Origin: an uncultured Brachyspira sp.
GTDB lineage: Bacteria; Spirochaetota; Brachyspiria; Brachyspirales; Brachyspiraceae
Assembly (NCBI RefSeq): GCF_944390845.1
Contig: NZ_CALXRM010000011.1
Coordinates: 1-64,000 of the forward strand
DNA length: 64,000 nucleotides
Direction: 5' to 3'
Numbering within the stretch: the stretch's first letter is position 1; each line of letters starts with the position of its first letter. The position numbers and the translations under genes are program-made. Below the pieces are notes generated by a model, which worked only from the letters and a program-made list of their open reading frames with translations, was not told the DNA's origin and did no database searches. Positions 17,666-25,584 of the stretch are shown here, piece after piece.

Positions 17666-19354
17666 TTATTTGAAATATGATGTTAATATTGGTTTTCTTC
17701 CTGTAGTTTTATCATTATAGTATTCATATTGTGATAAACCTATAAATCCTCCTGAAACATTAACTACATTATCAAATCCCATATTTTGAAGTATTTTACA
17801 AGCAGTATAGCTGGTTAATCCTGTTTTACAAGTAATATATACTGTTCTGTCTCTAGGTATTTCATTATATCTGCTTCTTAAAGCTCCTAAAGGTATATTA
17901 ACAGCTTTTTCTAAGTGTCCTGCCGCAAAATCTTCAGGCATTCTTACATCTAAGAAATAAGAATCTTTTTCAACTAACTCTCTAACCTGACTATAATGTA
18001 CTTGCTTAAAATCTCCATTTCTTAAATTAGATGCTACATAACCAGCAAAATTAACTACATCTTTAGCAGTTCCGAATGAAGGAGCATAACATAATTCCAA
18101 ATCTTTCAAATCATCTATAGTTCCACCGAATTTTATAACTGTAGCTATAACATCTATTCTCTTATCAACATTTCCTCTGCCTATTGCCTGAGCACCTAAA
18201 ATTTTTCCTGTTGGTACTTCATATATAAGCTTGAAATGCATTAATTTTGTAGTAGGCATAATTGATACACCGTCAAAAGGAATTATATCAACTGTATCAT
18301 AGTCTATATTCAAATTCATAGCCTTAATAAAGCCTTCTGAAAGGCCTGTAGAAGCTCCATTATATCCAAATACTTTTATAACAGATGAACCTATAAATCC
18401 TCTGTTATCTACTGTTCTTCCATTAATATGATCTGCAACTGCTCTAGCTTGTTTTTGAGCAGGTCCAGCTAATGCCAATTTGAAATAATCATTAAATAAT
18501 GCTCCATAAACTTCTATAGCATCGCCTACTGCATAAATATCTTTATCATTAGTTCTGTAATTAGAATCAACTTTAATAGCCTTAGTTTTTCCAAGTTCTA
18601 TTCCTGCTTTAACTGCTATATCAGTTTCTGGTGCTACACCTATAGCGAGTATAACAGCATCAGCCTCTACTTTCTTTCCTGAAGCTAAAACTACTGTATT
18701 AGTATCAAAACTATCAACTTTATCATTAACAATTAATTCAACACCATTATCAATTAATTCTCTATGCAGAATTTGAACCATATCATAATCGAAAGGCTTC
18801 ATTATTTGAGGCAATGCTTCTACTATTGTAACATTATATCCGGCATGCTTTAAATTTTCAGCCATTTCAATACCTATAAATCCGCCGCCTATAACAGCTA
18901 CTTTAGCTTTAGGCTTGCCGTTAAGGAAATGATGTATTTTGCTTATATCAACAACATTTCTTACTGTAAATACATTAACTTTTTCTATTCCTTTAATAGG
19001 AGGAACTATAGGTTTAGCACCCATAGAAAGTATAAGTTTATCATAACTTTCTTTATATTCTTTACCCTCGCATACAACAGTAACTTCTTTTTTCTCTCTA
19101 TCTATAGCTATAACTTCACTATTAACTCTGGCATCAACATTAAATTGCTTTAAAAATTTCTCAGGCGACATAAGAAGTAAAGTTTCTTCATTAGGAATTA
19201 ATCCGCCTATATGATAAGGAAGCGAACAATTAGAAAATGATACATGAGGCCCTTTTTCAAACATTATTATTTTATCTTGTTCATTTAATCTTCTAAGCCT
19301 TGCAGCAGCTGAAGCTCCTCCTGCAACACCGCCTACTATTAATATTTTTTTCAT
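17666..19354 (-). CDS. CoA-disulfide/persulfide reductase with rhodanese domain
   Basis: FAD/NAD(P)H pyridine nucleotide-disulfide oxidoreductase fused to a C-terminal rhodanese (about 562 aa, typical of CoADR-Rhd/NPSR enzymes). The FAD motif is GGVAGGASAAARLRR. Cys43 in SFSNCSLPY is the single redox cysteine of CoADR. The NAD motif is VIGGGFIGIEMAENL. The terminal rhodanese has the loop CKTGLTS. It reduces CoA persulfide, polysulfide or CoA disulfide. I choose the ATG at 19354 because GGAG precedes it; a longer reading frame upstream overlaps the promoter. The adjacent rhodanese-CstR fusion suggests sulfide/persulfide control. Confidence 0.9.
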   Translation of the reverse strand: MKKILIVGGVAGGASAAARLRRLNEQDKIIMFEKGPHVSFSNCSLPYHIGGLIPNEETLLLMSPEKFLKQFNVDARVNSEVIAIDREKKEVTVVCEGKEYKESYDKLILSMGAKPIVPPIKGIEKVNVFTVRNVVDISKIHHFLNGKPKAKVAVIGGGFIGIEMAENLKHAGYNVTIVEALPQIMKPFDYDMVQILHRELIDNGVELIVNDKVDSFDTNTVVLASGKKVEADAVILAIGVAPETDIAVKAGIELGKTKAIKVDSNYRTNDKDIYAVGDAIEVYGALFNDYFKLALAGPAQKQARAVADHINGRTVDNRGFIGSSVIKVFGYNGASTGLSEGFIKAMNLNIDYDTVDIIPFDGVSIMPTTKLMHFKLIYEVPTGKILGAQAIGRGNVDKRIDVIATVIKFGGTIDDLKDLELCYAPSFGTAKDVVNFAGYVASNLRNGDFKQVHYSQVRELVEKDSYFLDVRMPEDFAAGHLEKAVNIPLGALRSRYNEIPRDRTVYITCKTGLTSYTACKILQNMGFDNVVNVSGGFIGLSQYEYYNDKTTGRKPILTSYFK

Positions 19355-19387
19355 TTTTTTCACTCCATAAATATATATTTCTTTATA

Positions 19388-19423
19388 TATACCTAGTATA
19401 TGTATAATACATAAATAAGTCAA
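19388..19423 (-). promoter_or_regulatory. Promoter with palindrome upstream of the persulfide reductase
   Basis: On the minus strand TTGACT (19423-19418) and TATACT (19400-19395) are 17 bp apart. The -10 box is part of the perfect inverted repeat TATAC-TAG-GTATA at 19388-19400. CsoR/CstR-type operators are often ATACC...GGTAT palindromes (general knowledge), so this may be the site for the rhodanese-CstR protein. Binding is inferred. Confidence 0.6.
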
Positions 19424-19548
19424 TATATTTTAATAATAAAAAATATAAAAAGTAAAATATTTTATTTGTAATATTTGTATAAAATTTAATAAATATTATA
19501 TACATTCCGATATTAAATGTATATAAATAAAGTCTTTGGAGGTTATAA

Positions 19549-19746
19549 ATGGGAGTTTATTCTATTTATTCATCTGAAATGTTTCCATTGACTAGACATA
19601 TGACTTCTGCTGGATTAAATGTTTACAATTCTTCAGCTTATGGTTCTGCTCAATCTGCTGAGAAAGTTGCAAGCATAGTAACTCCTCAGGGATCATCTAT
19701 GCCAATCAATAATAATATTGGAAAGAATTTAGATGTGTATGCTTAA
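19549..19746 (+). CDS. YjfB-like small protein 1
   Basis: 65-aa protein without signal peptide or cysteines. It shares with the next gene the central pattern ...AEKVASIV.PQ and the C-terminal IGKNLDVYA. The second gene matches the putative motility family YjfB more clearly, so this is probably a diverged paralogue. It has its own ribosome site (TTTGGAGG) and a strong terminator, which fits high, independent expression. Role unknown. Confidence 0.6.
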   Translation: MGVYSIYSSEMFPLTRHMTSAGLNVYNSSAYGSAQSAEKVASIVTPQGSSMPINNNIGKNLDVYA

Positions 19747-19757
19747 TTATTGTTCCT

Positions 19758-19811
19758 GACCAATTGTGTTTTTTGAAATAATAAAAATGCAATTGGTCTT
19801 TAATTTTATTA
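19758..19811 (+). terminator. Terminator of YjfB-like gene 1
   Basis: Perfect 9-bp arms GACCAATTG (19758-19766) and CAATTGGTC (19790-19798), followed by TTTAATTTTATT. Confidence 0.75.
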
Positions 19812-19956
19812 AATTATGTAAACATTAAATTATCATAATATATTCCATAGTGTTTATTTTCTAATATTTTTATATAAATTAACTTGATAAAATATACGAT
19901 TGCTTTACAATTATAGAAGTAAATTGTTTTATTTATGTAAAGTAAGGAGGATAAAC

Positions 19957-20145
19957 ATGGATATTTCAGCTTATAATACTTATTCCACAGCAATGCTTAA
20001 ACAAGATGTATCTTTAAGTATGATAAGAAAAACTTCTGATATGCAAGCTCAAGCAGTAGATAAAATAATGAGCAGCGTTCAGCCTCAAGCTGTTTCTGCT
20101 CCTGTTAGACCTGGAATCGGTCAAAATTTAAATGTTTATGCATAA
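19957..20145 (+). CDS. YjfB-like small protein 2
   Basis: 62-aa protein of the putative motility family YjfB (MDISAYNTYSTAMLKQ, then VSLSMIRKTSDMQAQAV, ending PGIGQNLNVYA). An in-frame earlier start exists, but AAGGAGG lies six bases before this ATG, so the shorter form is chosen. It is a paralogue of the gene just upstream. It has its own terminator. The family occurs in flagellated bacteria; the biochemical role is unknown. Confidence 0.72.
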   Translation: MDISAYNTYSTAMLKQDVSLSMIRKTSDMQAQAVDKIMSSVQPQAVSAPVRPGIGQNLNVYA

Positions 20146-20164
20146 GAAACAATAAATACCTATG

Positions 20165-20202
20165 GGCTGCTAATAATAATTCATTATTGGCAGCCTTTTT
20201 TT
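20165..20202 (+). terminator. Terminator of YjfB-like gene 2
   Basis: Arms GGCTGC (20165-20170) and GCAGCC (20190-20195), extended by AATAAT/ATTATT, followed by a run of seven T. Confidence 0.8.
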
Positions 20203-20351
20203 ATATAAATATGTTATACCAATACAATACCGCTCATAAGTAGACAAAAATTACTTTTTTCTCAAATAGTCAAATTATAAATTGTTTTTTTAAATAAAAT
20301 TTTTATATATCATAAATAATATAAGGTTAAAGCATTAAACTGGAGTTTTTT

Positions 20352-20732
20352 ATGATGGACACAGAAGTAGTATTAAAAAATTTAGGTCAAAATATAAGAG
20401 AATTAAGAAAAAGCAAAAAAATGACTATAGATCAGCTCGCAGAAAAATCCTCGTTATCTGGAAAATACTTACAAGGTGTTGAAGTAGGAAACAGAAATAT
20501 ATCAATAAAAAATCTAAATAAAATATGCAAAGCTTTAGAAACCTCCCCTGATATACTATTAAATATGAAACCATATAATCTAAAAAACTCTGAAGAAAAA
20601 ATATTTGCTATATCAGAAAAATTGAAAAAATTTGAAGAAAATAAATTGGATTTTATAGGAAATATGCTGGATCATCTTAATAATATAATGAGAGAACAAT
20701 CTCAAAATAACAATTCAAAAGATGATAAATAA
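20352..20732 (+). CDS. XRE-family transcriptional regulator
   Basis: 126-aa DNA-binding protein. The N-terminal 70 residues form an HTH_3/XRE domain: LGQNIRELRKSKKMTIDQLA, then GKYLQGVEVGNRNISI and ALETSPDILL. The C-terminal part is a charged helix of about 50 residues, possibly for dimerisation. No partner toxin or phage gene is nearby, so it is not clearly part of a toxin-antitoxin or prophage unit. Target genes are unknown. Confidence 0.82.
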   Translation: MMDTEVVLKNLGQNIRELRKSKKMTIDQLAEKSSLSGKYLQGVEVGNRNISIKNLNKICKALETSPDILLNMKPYNLKNSEEKIFAISEKLKKFEENKLDFIGNMLDHLNNIMREQSQNNNSKDDK

Positions 20733-20738
20733 TAAAAT

Positions 20739-21281
20739 TTAATCTCTTATACTAAATTCACAGCCACAATAATTTTGTCTGTAAAGACCAGCTTCATTTG
20801 CTATTATATTAGTCTTTTTAAATCCGTCTTTCTTTTTAAAATCGAAATGCAAATACTCTATTCCATCATATTCTTTAGATAAAGACTCCCCTATCATTTG
20901 AATAACTTTACTATTTTTATGAGGACTTACTGTCATAACTGTAGCAACATATTTAGCATTTATACTTTTAGCATATTCAAATGCCTTTCTTATTCTATGC
21001 TTAAAACAAATACTGCATCTTGCACCTTTTTCCGGTTCATTCTCAAAACCTTTTATATCATCATACCAATTTTGCACCGCATCATTTTCTTCATGAACAT
21101 GAATATTTATACCCAAAGAATTAGCATAATTTATAAACTCATCACGCCTTCTTTCATATTCTGAAATAGGATATATATTAGGATTATAAAAATAAAATAC
21201 ACTGTCATAATCTTCAAGTATAGTACGCGGATAAGACATACAAACAGCACAGCATGTATGAACAACTAATTTTTCTTTCAT
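20739..21281 (-). CDS. queH: Epoxyqueuosine reductase QueH
   Basis: Last step of queuosine tRNA modification, reducing epoxyqueuosine to queuosine; the oxygen-tolerant-type QueG is not seen here. QueH (DUF208) is recognised by HTCCAVC at the N-terminus (Cys10, Cys11), the ARCSICF pair (Cys89, Cys92) and YCGCEFS at the C-terminus (Cys172, Cys174), which bind an iron-sulfur cluster and a second metal. The rest, including YNPNIYPISEYERRRDE, matches the family. Length of 180 aa is normal. It is convergent with the XRE gene. Confidence 0.92.
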   Translation of the reverse strand: MKEKLVVHTCCAVCMSYPRTILEDYDSVFYFYNPNIYPISEYERRRDEFINYANSLGINIHVHEENDAVQNWYDDIKGFENEPEKGARCSICFKHRIRKAFEYAKSINAKYVATVMTVSPHKNSKVIQMIGESLSKEYDGIEYLHFDFKKKDGFKKTNIIANEAGLYRQNYCGCEFSIRD

Positions 21282-21312
21282 AAAATAACCTTAAATAAAA
21301 TAACACTAAAAA

Positions 21313-22545
21313 TTATCTTTTATTGGCTTTTAATGTAATAGTTTTATCATCAAAGCTGCTTATTATTATTTGATACCCCATATTTTTAGCTTTTGAATTG
21401 ATATCTACCGCTAAATCTCTGCTGCTTCCTATATAAGTAACTACATATTTAGAAGAATCGCCTGAAACACCTCTATTATAAACACTTTTCAATCCGCCTA
21501 CATTCTTTTTTAATGCTTCTTCAAAACCTATAGAATCATTAAAATCAAGTCCTTTAACATATATAGTATACTCTGTACCATTTTGAACTTCGCTTTGCCA
21601 TTTGCTAACTATTTGATTAACAAAATCTTCTGATACAGAATCTGCAGATTTAACTAATGCAATAGAATGAGCATCTTTATCGCTTCCGCCAACTCCTCCA
21701 GCCTGATGGGTAACTCTTGCTATAGTACTGTAATCGGATATATTAACTGCAGTAATTGCAATATCGCTTCTATAGCTTTTCATTGCTGTACCTTTTATAG
21801 TAGTAAAGAATGAAGCATTAGCCTTTCCTAATATAGCTATTTGAGCACCTGTAGCCTCTGCTATCTTTTTTATAGAATCCGAAGAACGTGAAGTATCTTC
21901 ATAAGTAATATTTTCTTTTCTCATAGCATTTTTTAATGATGAAGCACTTACAAATTTAAATCCCTTCTCGCTCATATTTCTTTCTAATTCAACATTAAAT
22001 GATTCACTTAAATTTCCTGTTTCATCTGTAACAAGCGTAACTATAAGAGGCATATTTTTTCTATCCATAAGTATTCCCATAGCCTGCAAATTATCCTGAA
22101 GCATATCAACACCTACAGTAGCCTCTATTTTTGAATACCATACTGAACCTGATTTTGCAATATTTAACACTTTATATGCAGATATATAGCCTGTTGTATT
22201 ATCATATATTTTTGAACTTATAAGTTTATTATTTTCTACCAAAGTAGTTCCCTGCACCATAGAACCAACTGCCTGCTCTACAGCATTACGCTTAGCACTT
22301 TCTATTGATCTTTCTATGGCATCAGCCTCCCCTCTGCCGTCAGCAGAAGCAAAACCTTCAGCAACTATTTTTGTAGTTTTGCCGCCTTTAAAGTCTGGGT
22401 TTTTCCAGTTATTAACTATTCCGATTTCTCCTGTATCTTCTCCTACATACACACCGCTTGATGTGCTTTTAGATGTTGTAGCACAAGATATAGCAAATAA
22501 AGATAAAAAAACAAATAGATATAATTTATTAAACTTCATTTTCAT
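21313..22545 (-). CDS. FlgT-like lipoprotein
   Basis: 410-aa lipoprotein with lipobox LFAISC. Residues about 60-150 match the FlgT N-terminal/LPP20-like fold: EGFASADGRGEADAIERS, then RNAVEQAVGSMVQG and the DNTTGYISAYKVL strand. The middle section has a CsgG/FlgT-like pattern of alternating strands and helices. The C-terminus ends with repeats of small domains. FlgT proteins help assemble the outer part of the flagellar motor in other bacteria; in a spirochaete, a cell-envelope or flagellar role is plausible but unproved. The start could be the second Met (two codons later). Confidence 0.65.
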   Translation of the reverse strand: MKMKFNKLYLFVFLSLFAISCATTSKSTSSGVYVGEDTGEIGIVNNWKNPDFKGGKTTKIVAEGFASADGRGEADAIERSIESAKRNAVEQAVGSMVQGTTLVENNKLISSKIYDNTTGYISAYKVLNIAKSGSVWYSKIEATVGVDMLQDNLQAMGILMDRKNMPLIVTLVTDETGNLSESFNVELERNMSEKGFKFVSASSLKNAMRKENITYEDTSRSSDSIKKIAEATGAQIAILGKANASFFTTIKGTAMKSYRSDIAITAVNISDYSTIARVTHQAGGVGGSDKDAHSIALVKSADSVSEDFVNQIVSKWQSEVQNGTEYTIYVKGLDFNDSIGFEEALKKNVGGLKSVYNRGVSGDSSKYVVTYIGSSRDLAVDINSKAKNMGYQIIISSFDDKTITLKANKR

Positions 22546-22698
22546 ATTAACATAAACCTCTAATCATTAGTTAGTAAAATAACTTTAAATAGTTTATCGA
22601 ATAAAAATATAATTACTGCAATTATATTTTAACCCTATAATATAGTTATAAGCATATATATTATAATAAAGTTATATTTTTTCAAGAATTAATTATAA

Positions 22699-23337
22699 TT
22701 AAAAATTGTTAAATTCTTCCTGCAAATCATTAAAAAACACAGATGCATGATAACCATCGCATACACTATGGTGAATTTGTAAAGCTAATGGAAGAACAAT
22801 ATTATTTTTATCATCTGTATAATACTTTCCCATTGTAAATATTGGTGCTAAATAATCGAAGCCATTTTGTAAATTTAGATTAAAACCTGTAAATGTAGAT
22901 AATGGAAGAGATGAAATATTAAATATATTCTTTATATTACAAGGCTTAGCTAAAAATGATTTATTATTTCCGTAAGTTTCTATATCTGAAATATAATTTT
23001 TATAAAATACATCAAAATTTTCATTGTATTCCGTATAAATAGATGAAAAAGTCTTAGTATCATCATGAAATATTGTATAACTTGGATAAACTATATCATA
23101 ATAACCAAGCTCTTTATTATCATTTAAAGACATTTTAAACTCTTCATAACGATTAACAACTTTTGATATTAAATATATAACTGAAGCATAGAATTTAATA
23201 TTTTTACTCTTAACTGATTTATAAAAATTAGTGATATTCAATTGAACTGTTATACTATATGTGCAAGGTACATTATACATATAAGCTTCGTAATGTTCCT
23301 TTCTGTTATAATTATTTAAATCTATTTTGTTAAACAT
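22699..23337 (-). CDS. cat: Chloramphenicol acetyltransferase (type A CAT)
   Basis: O-acetyltransferase that inactivates chloramphenicol with acetyl-CoA. The whole length (212 aa) follows the CAT trimer fold: FNKIDLNNYNRKEHYEAY, then PCTYSITVQL and the conserved FNISSLPLSTFTGFNLN. The catalytic motif HHxxxDG is QIHHSVCDG near residues 189-195. It is the last gene of an apparent operon, 17 bp after the GT9 gene. No mobile-element genes are near it. It may be an intrinsic CAT; its substrate range is not shown by sequence. Confidence 0.93.
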   Translation of the reverse strand: MFNKIDLNNYNRKEHYEAYMYNVPCTYSITVQLNITNFYKSVKSKNIKFYASVIYLISKVVNRYEEFKMSLNDNKELGYYDIVYPSYTIFHDDTKTFSSIYTEYNENFDVFYKNYISDIETYGNNKSFLAKPCNIKNIFNISSLPLSTFTGFNLNLQNGFDYLAPIFTMGKYYTDDKNNIVLPLALQIHHSVCDGYHASVFFNDLQEEFNNF

Positions 23338-23354
23338 ACAATAGCCTTTAAAAT

Positions 23355-24344
23355 TTATACATTTTTATAAACATTTAAAAGATGAGGCAATACTTCTTCA
23401 TAGGATAATTTTTTCAAACAATCTATAGTTTTACATCCTCTTTTCATATACTCACAATGAAAACTTTTCAAAGCATTGCAGTATTTTTTTCTAGCTTCTA
23501 TATTTATAGCTTTTTCTCCTCTGGCACCATAGATCAAAGGCAAAGTATCGCCAAATATGCCTATAGAAAATATTCCGCATGCATTAGCTATATGAAGCGG
23601 AGCACTGTCGCCTCCAATTAAAGCATAAGAATTTTTTATAACGGATATCAATTCTCTGATGCTTAATTTATTAGTAAAATCATCTGCTATTATATTTCCT
23701 AATCTATTTTTCATCTCATCAGAAAAATCAATATCATCTTTTGCCCCTATTAATATTATAGGAACTTTTTTTTCTTTATAAAACATTTCTATAAGTTTTG
23801 AAAAATTATCTATTCCATATCTTTTACTTATTCTGGTAGCTCCTCCATGCACAAGCAAAGCATTTTTATAGTATTTCATTTTAGCAATACCAAAATTATT
23901 TTCTTCTTCAGATAAAAATATTTCTGTATTAATTCCGTCTTCTTTTATATTCATAGGTTTTAATATAGAAAGAATAGTATCTACTATATGTCTGCTATGC
24001 TTTTTCCAAGAAGTTTTTTTAGTTAATAAGAATCCTCTGCATTCACTATTAACACCTACTCTTTCTGGTATCTTAGCTTTATACAAAAGTGATGCCCCAT
24101 AAAATGCAGTTGTAGCTGTAATGCCTATATCATATTTTTGTGATTTTATATAGTCCATTACTTTATCATCTCTAACTATAATATTATTTATATATGGATT
24201 TTCCTTTAATATATCAATTCCTCTTGCACCATTTACAACATCAATAATAGAATCATTATAATGTTTTTTTAAAGCTCTTATTAAAGGAGTTATAAATATT
24301 GTATCTCCAATATAATTCATTCCTATAATTAATATTTTTGTCAT
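23355..24344 (-). CDS. Glycosyltransferase family 9 (heptosyltransferase-like)
   Basis: 329-aa GT-B transferase of family 9 (ADP-heptose:LPS heptosyltransferase group). The N-terminal loop IIGMNYIGDTIFITPLIRAL and the C-terminal SYALIGGDSAPLHIANACG are characteristic. It probably adds a sugar during lipo-oligosaccharide or other envelope glycan assembly; donor and acceptor are unknown. It is the middle gene of an operon with a permease-like protein upstream and CAT downstream. Confidence 0.85.
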   Translation of the reverse strand: MTKILIIGMNYIGDTIFITPLIRALKKHYNDSIIDVVNGARGIDILKENPYINNIIVRDDKVMDYIKSQKYDIGITATTAFYGASLLYKAKIPERVGVNSECRGFLLTKKTSWKKHSRHIVDTILSILKPMNIKEDGINTEIFLSEEENNFGIAKMKYYKNALLVHGGATRISKRYGIDNFSKLIEMFYKEKKVPIILIGAKDDIDFSDEMKNRLGNIIADDFTNKLSIRELISVIKNSYALIGGDSAPLHIANACGIFSIGIFGDTLPLIYGARGEKAINIEARKKYCNALKSFHCEYMKRGCKTIDCLKKLSYEEVLPHLLNVYKNV

Positions 24345-24359
24345 AAAATAAAACTCTTA

Positions 24360-25478
24360 TTAAAATTGTCTTCTTCTTTTTGCCATTTTCTCTTTTTTAG
24401 CTTCTAATAATCTTTCTTCATTATATATTTTCATAATCTCGAAGAATAATATAACTGTTAAAGGTCCAAGCAATATTCCTGAAAGTCCGAAGAACAAAAC
24501 ACCTCCAAGTATAGAAAAGAATATAAATAATGGGTGAAGTTCTATTCTATTCCCAAGAAGCAATGGACGTACAAAATTATCCGGTATAGTTATAAACAGC
24601 CAAGCACAAACAACAAATATTATTGCTTTTATAAGATGACCATTAATTACAAATAATACACCAAGAGGAATCCATATTATTGTAGTACCTATTATAGGCA
24701 TGAAAGATGCTATTATTGTAAGAAATGCAAAAGTAAATGAATTAGCAACTCCAAATATTGTATATACTATAAAAGCACATACACCCTGAAATATACCAGT
24801 GAATAAATTTCCAAAAACAATACCTTTAATACCTTCAGATACCTGTTTTATTAATCTGTCTAAATATTTTCCATCTATAGGAACTAATGTTCTAACTTGA
24901 GATATTAAATATTCTCCGTCTATAAAGAAAAAGAAAAGCGAAAACATCATAAATATAAATGAACTTACAAATCCGCCTGTACTCTTTACTAAGCTAGCAA
25001 CATTTTGAGTTAAATAAGAACTAAAAAATGTCAAATTCGAAAGCGAAGAATCTTGAATTCTTTTTAATATAGTTTCCATTGATACATCTATTGGAAGCGT
25101 TTTTAAAAAATTATTAATATTTGAATTACTTAAAACTTCATTAACATCAAGATTCATGAAATATTTTATCCCTATATTAGAAATATCTATAAGCTGAACT
25201 ATAATAGTATATGCTAAAATACTTGTAGGAACTAAAAATATAATCAAAGATGTTAAAGAAAATAATAAAGCTAAAGTATTTCTTTTAATCATAGAGAATT
25301 TATCTTTCTTCTTATAGCTTTTTCCCATAGCCTTTATAAATAATGGATTTAGTACAACATAAAAAACAACAGCAAAAAATATAATCATACCGAATGGTCT
25401 TAAAAGTTTGTACATTATATAAATAGATAAAAAGATAAAAGCTATAAAAAAGATGTATCCTATATTGTTTTTATTCAT
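24360..25478 (-). CDS. AI-2E family (PerM-type) membrane transporter
   Basis: Polytopic membrane protein (about 372 aa) of the AI-2E/PerM (DUF20) family with seven to eight hydrophobic segments. Family landmarks are the FVVLFYVVLNPLF-like N-terminal segment and FSILGGVLFFGLSGILLGP near the C-terminus. I use the ATG at 25478 (MNKNNIG) because GGAG precedes it; the longer frame runs into the divergent promoter region. Substrate is unknown; members include exporters of quorum signals and sodium/proton antiporters. Confidence 0.83.
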   Translation of the reverse strand: MNKNNIGYIFFIAFIFLSIYIMYKLLRPFGMIIFFAVVFYVVLNPLFIKAMGKSYKKKDKFSMIKRNTLALLFSLTSLIIFLVPTSILAYTIIVQLIDISNIGIKYFMNLDVNEVLSNSNINNFLKTLPIDVSMETILKRIQDSSLSNLTFFSSYLTQNVASLVKSTGGFVSSFIFMMFSLFFFFIDGEYLISQVRTLVPIDGKYLDRLIKQVSEGIKGIVFGNLFTGIFQGVCAFIVYTIFGVANSFTFAFLTIIASFMPIIGTTIIWIPLGVLFVINGHLIKAIIFVVCAWLFITIPDNFVRPLLLGNRIELHPLFIFFSILGGVLFFGLSGILLGPLTVILFFEIMKIYNEERLLEAKKEKMAKRRRQF

Positions 25479-25584
25479 AAATTCTCCATAAATCAATAAA
25501 ATTAGAAAGTTTATAATAATATATATACCATATTTTTCAAGCATTTTAATTTGAATTATTATGTATTTGTGTTATCATATTTAT

